Shown piece by piece: positions 1 to 7,359 of a stretch of 64,000 nt of DNA. Each line of letters opens with the position of its first letter. Within the stretch, counting starts at the first letter, position 1. The position numbers and the translations under genes were made by a program. The notes beneath the pieces were generated by a model. It did no database searches. It was not told the DNA's origin and saw nothing but the letters and a program-made list of their open reading frames with translations. The DNA comes from Aliihoeflea sp. 40Bstr573 (GTDB lineage Bacteria; Pseudomonadota; Alphaproteobacteria; Rhizobiales; Rhizobiaceae), in NCBI RefSeq assembly GCF_024105655.1, contig NZ_JAAAMH010000015.1, positions 1 to 64,000 on the forward strand. The letters are read 5' to 3'.

Positions 1-166
1 GGTCTTCATCCCAGCCTTCGCCGCGCGGACGGCCCTGCAAACCCAACCAGCGATGCCGCCCGCGCTGGCAACAAGACCGTCAATGCACTAACATTCCAGC
101 CGGACCCGTCAGTGGGGGCTGATCAACCTCACGCAGGCGGCTTCTTTCGAAGATACGACGATTGCG
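1..166. other. Left-edge sequence, no confident gene
   Basis: The frame of the following NdpA-like gene is open back to a stop at 89-91 but has no ATG or GTG there. Frame 1 is open from the window edge and runs into the same area. Family members have about 80-100 more N-terminal residues than this copy, so these bases may hold the rest of the gene after a frameshift or after truncation at the edge. The sequence does not decide between these. Confidence 0.4.
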
Positions 167-916
167 TTGATGAACACCTTGGCCAAGGAAGCCCAGGGGC
201 GCGCCGCCTCCGAAGGTGGGCACGTGTTCTTCGCTCATTTCCAACGCGACGACCGGCAATACATCCTTGTCGCCATCGTCAACGACAAGATCAGCGCTGC
301 GTTGACCGATGCAGCCGACCTCCAGGACGTCAAGCACCTCGATGTCGACGGTTACCGTTTCGCCGGCCGGGTAAGCCTTGAGGGTTGGGCAAACAACGAG
401 GAGCGATACGTCAGCTTCTTGAAGGGCAAAGGCAATGTCTCGGAATACTTCATGGCCTTTCTGGGTTGCGACACGACGGCTGCCAGCCGGGTCGACACTT
501 CCAACCTGGTCAAGGCGATCAAGGATTTCGTCGACAGAAGGCCCTTCCAACCGGCAGAACGAGCTGAGTTCATGACCCGTGCGAACGATATATGCGCCAG
601 GGACTCGAAGGCCGATAAACCAATCAACTTTGCGACTTTGGCGAATGAGTTGTATCCCGATGACCCGGAAGCCCTCATCGAAGTGTTGGCCGATCCCGAT
701 CGGGGCCTGAGCGACGGGTTCGTCGCCGATCGCAGGGCTTTGCGCGGTCTGGTGTCCTTTAAGCGTAAGACGTCGAATTGGACGGTTGAGTTCGAACGCG
801 AGGCGCTGAATTCTGACAAGGTCAGGTATGATCCTGAGGCGAACAGTATCATCCTTTTCGATGTGCCCGACGACCTCCGTGACGACCTACTGGCAGAGAG
901 AGCCGATGGCGAATGA
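167..916 (+). CDS. NdpA/YejK-like nucleoid-associated protein, N-terminally short
   Basis: The 249-residue product matches the central and C-terminal parts of the NdpA (YejK, 37-kDa nucleoid-associated protein) family. Visible landmarks are HLDVDGYRFAGRVSLEGW followed by YVSFLKGKG and FMAFLGC near residues 78-115, and FVADRRALRGL with a final VPDDLRDDLL. Family proteins are usually about 335 residues, so the N-terminal third is missing. The assigned start is a TTG at 167 followed directly by an ATG, and the frame stays open and protein-like upstream (LINLTQAASFEDTTIAL). The true start is therefore unclear, and a frameshift near 95-120 is possible. The gene overlaps the next one by 11 bp, so the two are probably translated together. 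NdpA-like proteins bind the nucleoid; a role in DNA conflict is only an inference from the mobile context. Confidence 0.75.
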   Translation: MMNTLAKEAQGRAASEGGHVFFAHFQRDDRQYILVAIVNDKISAALTDAADLQDVKHLDVDGYRFAGRVSLEGWANNEERYVSFLKGKGNVSEYFMAFLGCDTTAASRVDTSNLVKAIKDFVDRRPFQPAERAEFMTRANDICARDSKADKPINFATLANELYPDDPEALIEVLADPDRGLSDGFVADRRALRGLVSFKRKTSNWTVEFEREALNSDKVRYDPEANSIILFDVPDDLRDDLLAERADGE

Positions 917-2111
917 CACCATCACCTGGGCGGACCTTCTGGAGATATACCAGAACTGCGTGTGGGTGGATGACCATATTGCAAATCTGTCCATCGTCAG
1001 TGGCGGCATCGTTGATACGCTAAAGCTCGTCGAGACTTCTGACCGCGCCTATCACGAGGCCGACATCGCCTTGCAGGACGATCAGGCACAGCTCACGGTC
1101 GGTTCCGGCGTCGAAGTGCGTATCGGTTCACCCCACCGCAGCCTAGGCCTATTGGTCAAGGATTGGGACGCGTTGCTCGCCTCCTCGTTCTCCAGAATGC
1201 GGGAGCCGTCGGCTTTTTTCATCCGCTCCGACAAAACCCACAATGCCACCCTGCCTCTCACCGAGATGCTCCTCCAATATCGGTCGACCATGAAGCTAGT
1301 GAAGCTGCTCTCGGAATCCGCGCTGTTCGCCGATCAGCAGCAGGCCAAGCTCGTGTATTTCGCTGGCGCTCGCATCGAAGTGCCGGTAAAGTTTACCGCG
1401 AACGAACTGCGCTCCATAGATTCCGCTCAGGTCGACCTCCTCGCGAAGGCTCTTGAAGGTGAAGTCCATTCAGAACAGCGCCTCGGTATCTTGGCGGACG
1501 CAGTGTTGGAGCTTGTCTCCGGTCAGAGCGCTGCCGGCCGCTTTCAATATCTCATGCAAAACGTCGACGAACTCGTCCGTCGGGTTAACAATGGGTACCG
1601 CCTGTTCGCATCGAGCTTCTCGTACTCGAAAATCCGCAGCGAGCTTGAAAAGACCCAATCTGAATATGTATCCAGGATTCACAAGACGTTCAGCGACATC
1701 CAAGGCCAGCTTCTGGTTCTGCCCGTTGCGTCCGTCGTCGTCGCCACGCAACTGAAAGCGCCGACCGTTTGCGGCCCCGAGCTTTTGGCCAACGTTGCCG
1801 TAGTCTGCGGTGCCTGTCTCTTCGCCGCCTTGCTGATTGCATCCTGCATTAATCAATGGATGACGCTCAACGCGATATCGAGAGAGATCAAAGGCCAGAG
1901 GACTAGGCTCAACGCCGAGTTCAGCGAGATCAAAGACCTCTTCACCGGCAGCTTCGATGCTCTCGACGGCCGAATCCTGTGGCACAGGTGGGTAATGTCC
2001 ATCATCGTCGGCCTGTGCGTAGTCGGTGCCGGGTTCACAGTAAGGTCCTATGTAGTGCTCACGAATGTGGATGCATGGTCGTGCCTGGTCGGGTACGGGT
2101 CCACATCGTAG
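906..2111 (+). CDS. Unrecognised membrane protein coupled to the NdpA-like gene
   Basis: I do not recognise this 401-residue protein. The ATG at 906 is preferred because it gives an 11-bp overlap with the upstream stop; an in-frame start at 828 would overlap the neighbour by 89 bp. Residues 1-265 look soluble and mostly helical. Three hydrophobic stretches follow, at about 267-283, 293-315 and 362-385, with a charged helical stretch between the last two that contains ISREIKGQRTRLNAEFSEIKD and could be a coiled coil. The layout is a cytoplasmic N-terminal domain with a C-terminal membrane anchor. The pairing of a nucleoid-binding homologue with a membrane protein on mobile DNA resembles a two-gene sensor/effector unit, but nothing in the sequence proves that function. 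Confidence 0.7.
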   Translation: MANDTITWADLLEIYQNCVWVDDHIANLSIVSGGIVDTLKLVETSDRAYHEADIALQDDQAQLTVGSGVEVRIGSPHRSLGLLVKDWDALLASSFSRMREPSAFFIRSDKTHNATLPLTEMLLQYRSTMKLVKLLSESALFADQQQAKLVYFAGARIEVPVKFTANELRSIDSAQVDLLAKALEGEVHSEQRLGILADAVLELVSGQSAAGRFQYLMQNVDELVRRVNNGYRLFASSFSYSKIRSELEKTQSEYVSRIHKTFSDIQGQLLVLPVASVVVATQLKAPTVCGPELLANVAVVCGACLFAALLIASCINQWMTLNAISREIKGQRTRLNAEFSEIKDLFTGSFDALDGRILWHRWVMSIIVGLCVVGAGFTVRSYVVLTNVDAWSCLVGYGSTS

Positions 2112-2496
2112 TGCATGGCCAGCGCCAAACAAGGCGAACGGTTGCCGCCTATGGAGACCGTTTGAAACAGATGCTCCCAGGAGAACGTCGCCTACTCTTT
2201 GCGACATGCGAATGGCTGGGATGGGGTCGTGTATGGACGGCTCTCCGTTAGCAAGGGATTCTTTGAGCCTTTTGCATCTGCTGGGTGGTGCGGCCATGTA
2301 TCCGACCTGTAGGTGCGGCTTTTCATGTGCCGCTGGCCATAATGCCATTCGCGCGTCTCAGGTCCCGATCGTCAGCTCGCACTCGAAGTGCACGGCCCCA
2401 GTGGGTTTTCCTGATCCGGCGGTTTCAACCGGCTTTGTGCATTAGCTCCTGTCCGCCCTTTCCAACCTCGTCGGCGATCGCTCGCCTTGTCTCGTT
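2112..2496. other. Gap between membrane protein gene and IS110 relic
   Basis: No ORF here has a recognisable protein. Read with respect to the leftward IS110-type transposase relic, this is the 3' flank of the element. In the IS1111 branch of IS110 elements the flank downstream of the recombinase gene carries the bridge RNA, so part of this stretch could be the old element end. I cannot identify element termini or a defined RNA fold by eye. Confidence 0.35.
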
Positions 2497-3531
2497 CTAT
2501 GCGATGGCCGGCTCCCTGTAGCGCTCGCCGTCCGTCATCAATGTCCAGACCATTCAGGCGGTCTTGTTGGCGAGCGCAACGGCTGCCACCTTGGTGGTTC
2601 GTCGCGCCATAAGCTGCACGAGCCAGGGTCGCCTGGTCCCGTTCCGCTCGGCATAGCGGATGACCGCCATGGCTCCGACCACGAGCAGCTGTCGCAGGTA
2701 GCGATTGCCGGCCTTGGAGATACTGCCGCGTCTCTCCTTGCCACCGCTCGAATTCTGTTTGGGAACGAGCCCGATCCAGGCCGATAGGCATCGCCCCGAC
2801 CTGAAGGCGTGCGGATCGGCGACGGTCGCGACGAACGCACTCGCCAACGGCGGGCCGACGCCCGGGCTTTCCATCAGCCTGCGACCCAGCTCGGTCTCTC
2901 GCGCACTCGCCCGGACCCGGCGATCGTTTTCGAGGATCTGTTGCTTCACGACCCGAAGCTGTGCCTCCAGCATCCGCGGGCAAAACCGTGCGTCAGCAGG
3001 TATCCTGGCGTCGTTCTCGTCGTTGACGACCACGAGCAGTTGTTCAATTCCATTCCGCCCGATCGGCGCCACGACACCGAACTCGGACAGGTGGGACCGA
3101 AGCGCGTTCGATATCTGAGTGCGCTGACGGTTCAGCATCAACCGGACTCGGTGCAGCATCATCACACTTTGCTGCTCTGGCGACTTAACCGGCACAAAGC
3201 GCATGGTGGGTCGGGTCACGGCCTCACAGATCGCCTCTGCGTCGGCTGCATCATTCTTCTGTCGCTTCAGATAGGGCTTTACGTACTGTGCCGGCAGCAG
3301 CCGCACATCATGACCGCGTGCGATCAGCTCGCGAGCCCAATAATGCGAAGAGCTGCAGGCCTCGATCCCCACCAGGCATCGCGGCAGGCTCTCGAAGAAG
3401 GCGATACAGCAGGGAGGGAGGAGAGCCGTCCACCGCATCATGAGCTGCCTAGGCAAACATTCCCGGCCGTTTCCCCGCAAAGGAAAACAGCCTAACCACT
3501 GGCCGGGTTTTACACCGGCGCGACAAACCAA
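2497..3531 (-). pseudogene. Decayed IS110/IS1111-family transposase
   Basis: The C-terminal three quarters is a clear IS110-family DEDD recombinase: CLVGIEACSSSHYWARELI, QKNDAADAEAICEAVTRPTM, the transposase_20 region PGVGPPLASAFVATVADPHAFRSGR, and WIGLVPKQNSSGGKERRG. Two defects are visible. A TGA at 2556-2554 interrupts the C-terminus directly after VALANKTA, and in the same frame the familiar family tail GERYREPAIA continues to a stop at 2499-2497. The N-terminus has only weak similarity (NGRECLPRQL) and lacks the G-I/V-D motif carrying the first catalytic aspartate; the nominal start is a TTG at 3531. The element is very probably inactive. Members of this family leave no terminal inverted repeats that I could use to set its ends. 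Confidence 0.85.
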
Positions 3532-3956
3532 AATGGCGCCGCTTCGTGGCCTACTTTCTCACCGCCCTGCACAGGCGGTGCAACTCGGGGCTGATCTGGC
3601 TTAAATGTCCAAAATTTGCTGACAAGTGCCCCCCAGCTCTTGGAATTTGCATTCAGTATCCGGCTACTAATCCACTTTCTTATCAGTCAATGCAACGCTT
3701 AGTCATTTACCAAGGTGATGGATAATCTGTAGGAGCTTGTGTCTTCAATCGGAACTGCAACAAGTCGCGCCTTTTCCAATGCGTCGACTTCTTCGGTTGT
3801 CTGTTACCCCGCCGATCCCCTCGACGAGGCGCGCCGCTATCGCTCGATCACCTTGAACGGCTTCCACCCGGTAGTTGATCGCTTTGCCCCTGCCGAGCGG
3901 ATCTTGCACGGCATCGAAATCAGGGGAGCGGACGCAAGAGCCGCCCAGCGCCGCAA
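3532..3956. other. Gap upstream of excisionase/integrase
   Basis: This holds the degenerate upstream side of the IS110 relic and then AT-richer DNA around 3600-3730. An ORF from 3739 has an arginine/serine-rich composition typical of an out-of-frame shadow of the excisionase and is not accepted. No promoter or repeat was identified with confidence. Confidence 0.4.
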
Positions 3957-4373
3957 ATGGACAATGCACAGCACACCATCGCGCCCGACGAGCAGATCAT
4001 CACGCTCGACCGGGCATGCTCGATGTTCTTTGCCGACGCGATCAAGCCGGCTTCGTTGCGCGCCGAGGCCAAGCGTGGCAATTTGGCCGTGTCCTCCGTC
4101 GGCCGCACGCACTTCACAACGGCCTGCGCCATCCGCCAGATGATCGCCCGCAAGAGTGAGCTATGCCTCGTCCCCGCAAGCCCGCCCGACTCTACCTCCA
4201 CCCCACCGAGCGAGTCTGGCTCATCCGAGACGGAGAGGACACGCTACGCGCAGGCTGCGGCGAGCATGATCGCGGAGGGGCTGAAAAAGCGCTCGCCGCG
4301 CACGTCGGCGCCAAGTTCACCGTCCGAAAGCGGGAAAGTGATCCCGCTCGGCTCTCCGTCGCGGAAGTCCTGA
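3957..4373 (+). CDS. Excisionase-like DNA-binding protein overlapping the integrase
   Basis: The first half of this 138-residue product has the pattern of small proteins encoded just upstream of integrases in alphaproteobacterial genomic islands: EQIITLDRACSMFF, then IKPASLRAEAKRGNLAVSSVGRTHFTT, a winged-helix/MerR-like fold that recognises DNA arms. The second half is low-complexity, rich in Ser, Pro and Thr. The gene runs 211 bp into the following integrase gene in another frame, a long overlap that is known for this pair. It would act as a recombination directionality factor or a repressor of the integrase. The start is the first ATG after the upstream stop; no strong ribosome-binding site is visible. 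Confidence 0.65.
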   Translation: MDNAQHTIAPDEQIITLDRACSMFFADAIKPASLRAEAKRGNLAVSSVGRTHFTTACAIRQMIARKSELCLVPASPPDSTSTPPSESGSSETERTRYAQAAASMIAEGLKKRSPRTSAPSSPSESGKVIPLGSPSRKS

Positions 4374-5338
4374 TCGCCTATGGCTCGGAACGCGCGCCCA
4401 ACGTCGGAGCACCTGCCACGATCGGCCATGCCATTTCGGCCCTGCTGCCGTTCTGGTCTGGCAAGACGCTGGTCGACGTGCGCCTCGACGCCTGCACCCG
4501 CTATGGCGAGCACCGCCGCAAGAAGATCTGGCGCGGCAAGCCGATCGGCGACGGCACCATCCGGCGCGAGCTCGGCGTGCTGGCCGCTGCCATCAACTAC
4601 TGGCATGAGGCGCACGGCCCGCTTACCAGCGTTCCCGTTGTATCCATGCCCGGCGTCCCTGCCAGCCGCACGCGCTGGCTCACTCGCTCGGAAGCGGCCT
4701 TGCTGCTTGCCGCCGCGCTCGGCTTCTATCGTGAGGCGTGGAGCGACGTGGCGACGCGCAAGGTGCATGTGCGCTGGCGACGCAACCGGAAGGCCATCAG
4801 CCGCCACCTTGCCCGTTTCATCCTGCTTGGCCTTGCCACGGGATCCCGGCGCGGCGCGCTGCTCGACGTGCAGTGGATGGCGAACACGACTGGCGGCTGG
4901 ATCGACGTCGATCGCGGCGTCATGCACCGGCGCGCCGAAGGGGCAGGGGAGAGCAAGAAGCGGCGCCCGCCCGTGCGGCTCGGCAAGAAGATCATCGCCC
5001 ACCTGCGCCGCTGGCGGCAGATGGACCGGATCTCGCGCGCCGCGATTCGGGCGCAGGCCGCTATCCCTGACGACGCGCCGACCTTCCTGCACGTCGTTCA
5101 CTATAGAGGCGTCGCCATTGCATCGGTGCATGACGCCTGGGACAACGCGCGCCAGTTCTCCTATCTCGACGGCGCCGTCACGCCGCACGTCCTGCGCCAC
5201 ACGCGGGCAACATGGCTCATGCAGCACGGCATCGATCCGTGGCAGGCTTCCGGTTCGCTCGGAATGTCCCGCAAGACGCTCGAGAACGTCTACGGCCACC
5301 ATCACCCCGACTGGCAAAAGGAAGCTGCCGAAGTCTGA
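4163..5338 (+). CDS. int: Tyrosine-type site-specific integrase (island integrase)
   Basis: The 391-residue protein is a phage/ICE-type tyrosine recombinase. An N-terminal arm-binding and core-binding part covers residues 1-170 and the catalytic domain 171-391. Visible catalytic residues are Arg near 229 (TGSRRGALL), His342/Arg345 in TPHVLRHTRATWL, and the nucleophile Tyr377 in GMSRKTLENVYGHHHPDW. The second catalytic histidine position reads LGM, as is normal in this subfamily. It follows the excisionase-like gene with overlap and lies about 150 bp before a 15-bp match to a tRNA-Ser 3' end, which fits tRNA-directed integration. The start is ATG at 4163. Confidence 0.92.
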   Translation: MPRPRKPARLYLHPTERVWLIRDGEDTLRAGCGEHDRGGAEKALAAHVGAKFTVRKRESDPARLSVAEVLIAYGSERAPNVGAPATIGHAISALLPFWSGKTLVDVRLDACTRYGEHRRKKIWRGKPIGDGTIRRELGVLAAAINYWHEAHGPLTSVPVVSMPGVPASRTRWLTRSEAALLLAAALGFYREAWSDVATRKVHVRWRRNRKAISRHLARFILLGLATGSRRGALLDVQWMANTTGGWIDVDRGVMHRRAEGAGESKKRRPPVRLGKKIIAHLRRWRQMDRISRAAIRAQAAIPDDAPTFLHVVHYRGVAIASVHDAWDNARQFSYLDGAVTPHVLRHTRATWLMQHGIDPWQASGSLGMSRKTLENVYGHHHPDWQKEAAEV

Positions 5339-5436
5339 TTCGGCGCTTTCCTCGCATATCTGTGCGCCGGCGCGTGTCGGCCGCCCCAGCGTTTGCGCGG
5401 TTTGTTTCTGTGCGGTTTCTGTGCGGAGTAATGAAA

Positions 5437-5477
5437 AAGGGCTTGGCGCGATCCGATGGAAAGACAGCCAAGCCCTT
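5437..5477. terminator. Hairpin downstream of the integrase
   Basis: AAGGGCTTGGC at 5437-5447 pairs exactly with GCCAAGCCCTT at 5467-5477 across a 19-base loop, followed by GATTTTC. The position, 99 bp after the integrase stop, suits transcription termination. The loop is long and the U-run short, so it could equally be part of the attachment region. Confidence 0.5.
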
Positions 5478-5484
5478 GATTTTC

Positions 5485-5499
5485 TGGCGGAGAGGATGG
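5485..5499 (-). other. Probable attachment site remnant: tRNA-Ser 3' end
   Basis: TGGCGGAGAGGATGG read on the minus strand is CCATCCTCTCCGCCA, which matches the acceptor stem plus CCA end of alphaproteobacterial tRNA-Ser genes. No complete tRNA is present, and the 15 bases lie just beyond the integrase and its hairpin, the expected place for one att half-site after integration into a tRNA gene. The partner copy is outside the window. Confidence 0.5.
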
Positions 5500-5646
5500 C
5501 CGCCATAGTGAGGTCTCAAGGCATATCAAAAAGCTTTGAAAACGCTCTAGTTCCTTTGAAATTGCGTGCCTTTGTCCTATCGGTCAATTGCTATCAGCAC
5601 TAATTGGTGGCACAGTCATTGGTGGGTTTTATGCGGGGTTGAAAAG

Positions 5647-6843
5647 ATGCCTGTGCGGGCTACGGAGTTCACTGCGCTTGAAGTGAAGCGAGCGATGCGT
5701 CCCGGCCTCCATGCAGTCGGGGGCGTACCGGGACTGTGTCTGCAGATCGCACCGTCTGGAGCGAAGTCATGGATTCTTCGCGTCCTCGTCAATGGGCGGC
5801 GACGGGAAATCGGTGTCGGTGGCTATCCAGACGTGATGCTTGCCGAAGCCAGGGAGCGAGCACGATCGATCCGAACGCAAATTCGAGATGGCGTCGACCC
5901 GGTCGCAGATCGTCGAGCCCGTCGCGCGGCCCAGCGCGCCAAAGTCAATGCGGTCACGTTTGAGCAAGCTGCTCGCGAATGGCACCAGAGCAAACAAAGC
6001 GAGTACCGCAATCCAAAGCACGCGGCGCAGGTTCTCAGCACAATCGAAACGTATGCTGTGCCGGTGATTGGCACCATACCCGTCGTGCAGATCGGACTGA
6101 AAGAAGTCTTGGCTGTCCTACAGCCGATATGGACGGACAAGACCGAGACTGCCTCTCGGCTTCGCGGGCGTATCGAGAGTGTGCTCGCCTGGGCCACCGT
6201 GTCCGGCCACCGATCCGGCGACAACCCCGCGCGTTGGAAAGGCAACCTCGACGCGGTGCTTGCGCAGCCTGGCAAGATCGCCCGGGTCAAGCATCATGCA
6301 GCCCTGCCGATCGAACAACTTCCCGCATTCTTCGCCCGCTTGCGCCAGCAGTCGGGCATGGCAGCGCGAGCGCTGGAGTTCCTGGTTCTAACGGCGGCGC
6401 GATCTGGCGAAGTTCGAGGTGCCAAATGGATGGAGCTGGATAGTGATGCGGGCGTATGGACCGTGCCCGCAGAACGCATGAAGGCTGGGCGTGAGCATCG
6501 GGTGCCGCTGTCCTCGCAGGCTCGACATCTCCTCGAACTGCTGCCCGAGTTCGAGGGTAGCGACTTCGTTTTCAGTGCGCCGCGCGGCGGCATGCTCTCT
6601 GACATGTCCATCTCGGCGGTAATGCGCCGGATGGATGCTGGAGCTGTGCCGCATGGGTTCCGTTCGACATTTCGGGACTGGGCTGCGGAGCACACCGAAT
6701 ACGCTGGCGAGATTGCAGAGATGGCGCTCGCTCACACGATATCCAACAAGGTCGAGGCAGCCTACCGCCGCGGTGATCTTCTGGCCAAGCGCCGCCAGAT
6801 GATGAACGACTGGGCGGAGTATTGCCTGTCGCTCAATCGATAG
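5647..6843 (+). CDS. P4-type tyrosine integrase with DUF4102 N-terminus
   Basis: This 398-residue integrase starts with the P4-integrase arm-binding domain (DUF4102), recognisable by GVPGLCLQIAPSGAKSWILRV and IGVGGYPDVMLAEARERA, then a core-binding domain (about 105-200) and a catalytic domain. Catalytic residues visible are Arg252 (TAARSGEVRGAKW), His336 and Arg339 (VPHGFRSTFRDWA), His363 (LAHTISNKVEAAYRR) and Tyr373. ATG 5647 gives a start at the family position; the longer frame from 5566 adds 27 unrelated residues. It is a different subfamily from the integrase at 4163, so it belongs to a separate integration event. P4 integrases usually sit at tRNA or tmRNA genes; no target gene is visible here. 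Confidence 0.92.
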   Translation: MPVRATEFTALEVKRAMRPGLHAVGGVPGLCLQIAPSGAKSWILRVLVNGRRREIGVGGYPDVMLAEARERARSIRTQIRDGVDPVADRRARRAAQRAKVNAVTFEQAAREWHQSKQSEYRNPKHAAQVLSTIETYAVPVIGTIPVVQIGLKEVLAVLQPIWTDKTETASRLRGRIESVLAWATVSGHRSGDNPARWKGNLDAVLAQPGKIARVKHHAALPIEQLPAFFARLRQQSGMAARALEFLVLTAARSGEVRGAKWMELDSDAGVWTVPAERMKAGREHRVPLSSQARHLLELLPEFEGSDFVFSAPRGGMLSDMSISAVMRRMDAGAVPHGFRSTFRDWAAEHTEYAGEIAEMALAHTISNKVEAAYRRGDLLAKRRQMMNDWAEYCLSLNR

Positions 6844-7053
6844 ATTTCCACAGCTCTTCGTTTTGATGGCATTGAGCTAACCTGGCAGATGATGTTGTAT
6901 CACCCTGTGCATTTCGCACCGACGCGGCCCTATAGTCGCGGTTGACATAGCCGCGACCCAATAGGTCGCGTCCCATAAACTCACCCTACGCGCAGGACGT
7001 GCGGAAAGGTCAGTGAGCAGCCAAGCTGCTCGCGGATTTTCCGGAGACACGTC

Positions 7054-7254
7054 GTGCCGCAATCCAGCTCCCAGAAAACCTACCTGTCAGTCCGCCACGT
7101 CGCGGAACGCTTTGACGTGTCAGTCAACACGATCTGGCGCTGGACAGCAAGCAGTCCGACGTTCCCGCAGCCGATCAAGTTTGGTGCCGGTTGCACGCGC
7201 TGGAAGCTGGCAGATCTGGAAGCATTCGAAGCTCACCAGGCGACGTCGTCGTGA
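7054..7254 (+). CDS. AlpA-family small HTH regulator
   Basis: A 66-residue protein with a GTG start and a CGGAGA ribosome-binding site upstream. The sequence YLSVRHVAERFDVSVNTIWRW, then PTFPQPIKFGAGCTRWKLADLEAFEAHQ, is the AlpA/prophage CP4-57 regulator pattern: a helix-turn-helix, a PxPxK(F) wing and the C-terminal W-x-x-x-D-x-x-x-F helix. Such proteins activate or assist excision of P4-type elements, and this one lies 210 bp downstream of the P4-type integrase. Confidence 0.85.
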   Translation: MPQSSSQKTYLSVRHVAERFDVSVNTIWRWTASSPTFPQPIKFGAGCTRWKLADLEAFEAHQATSS

Positions 7255-7359
7255 CGGCCTGGATACAGTACCGCGTGCCTGTGAGTCCTCACTGATCATC
7301 CAACCGGATGAGAGGTGAAGACCGCCTCTCATCAGTCTCCGCATGAGAGAGATAGATTA

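Noticed and set aside
1470-2348. A 292-codon leftward ORF
   Set aside because: It is antisense to the membrane-protein gene, whose hydrophobic segments and coupling to the NdpA-like gene favour the rightward frame.
3739-4143. A rightward ORF upstream of the integrase
   Set aside because: Ser/Arg/Pro-rich with no fold pattern; the overlapping frame from 3957 has the excisionase-like sequence.
4244-5506. A 420-codon leftward ORF
   Set aside because: It lies opposite the integrase, is made of Ala/Arg/Gly-rich sequence typical of a GC-rich antisense frame, and shows no motif.
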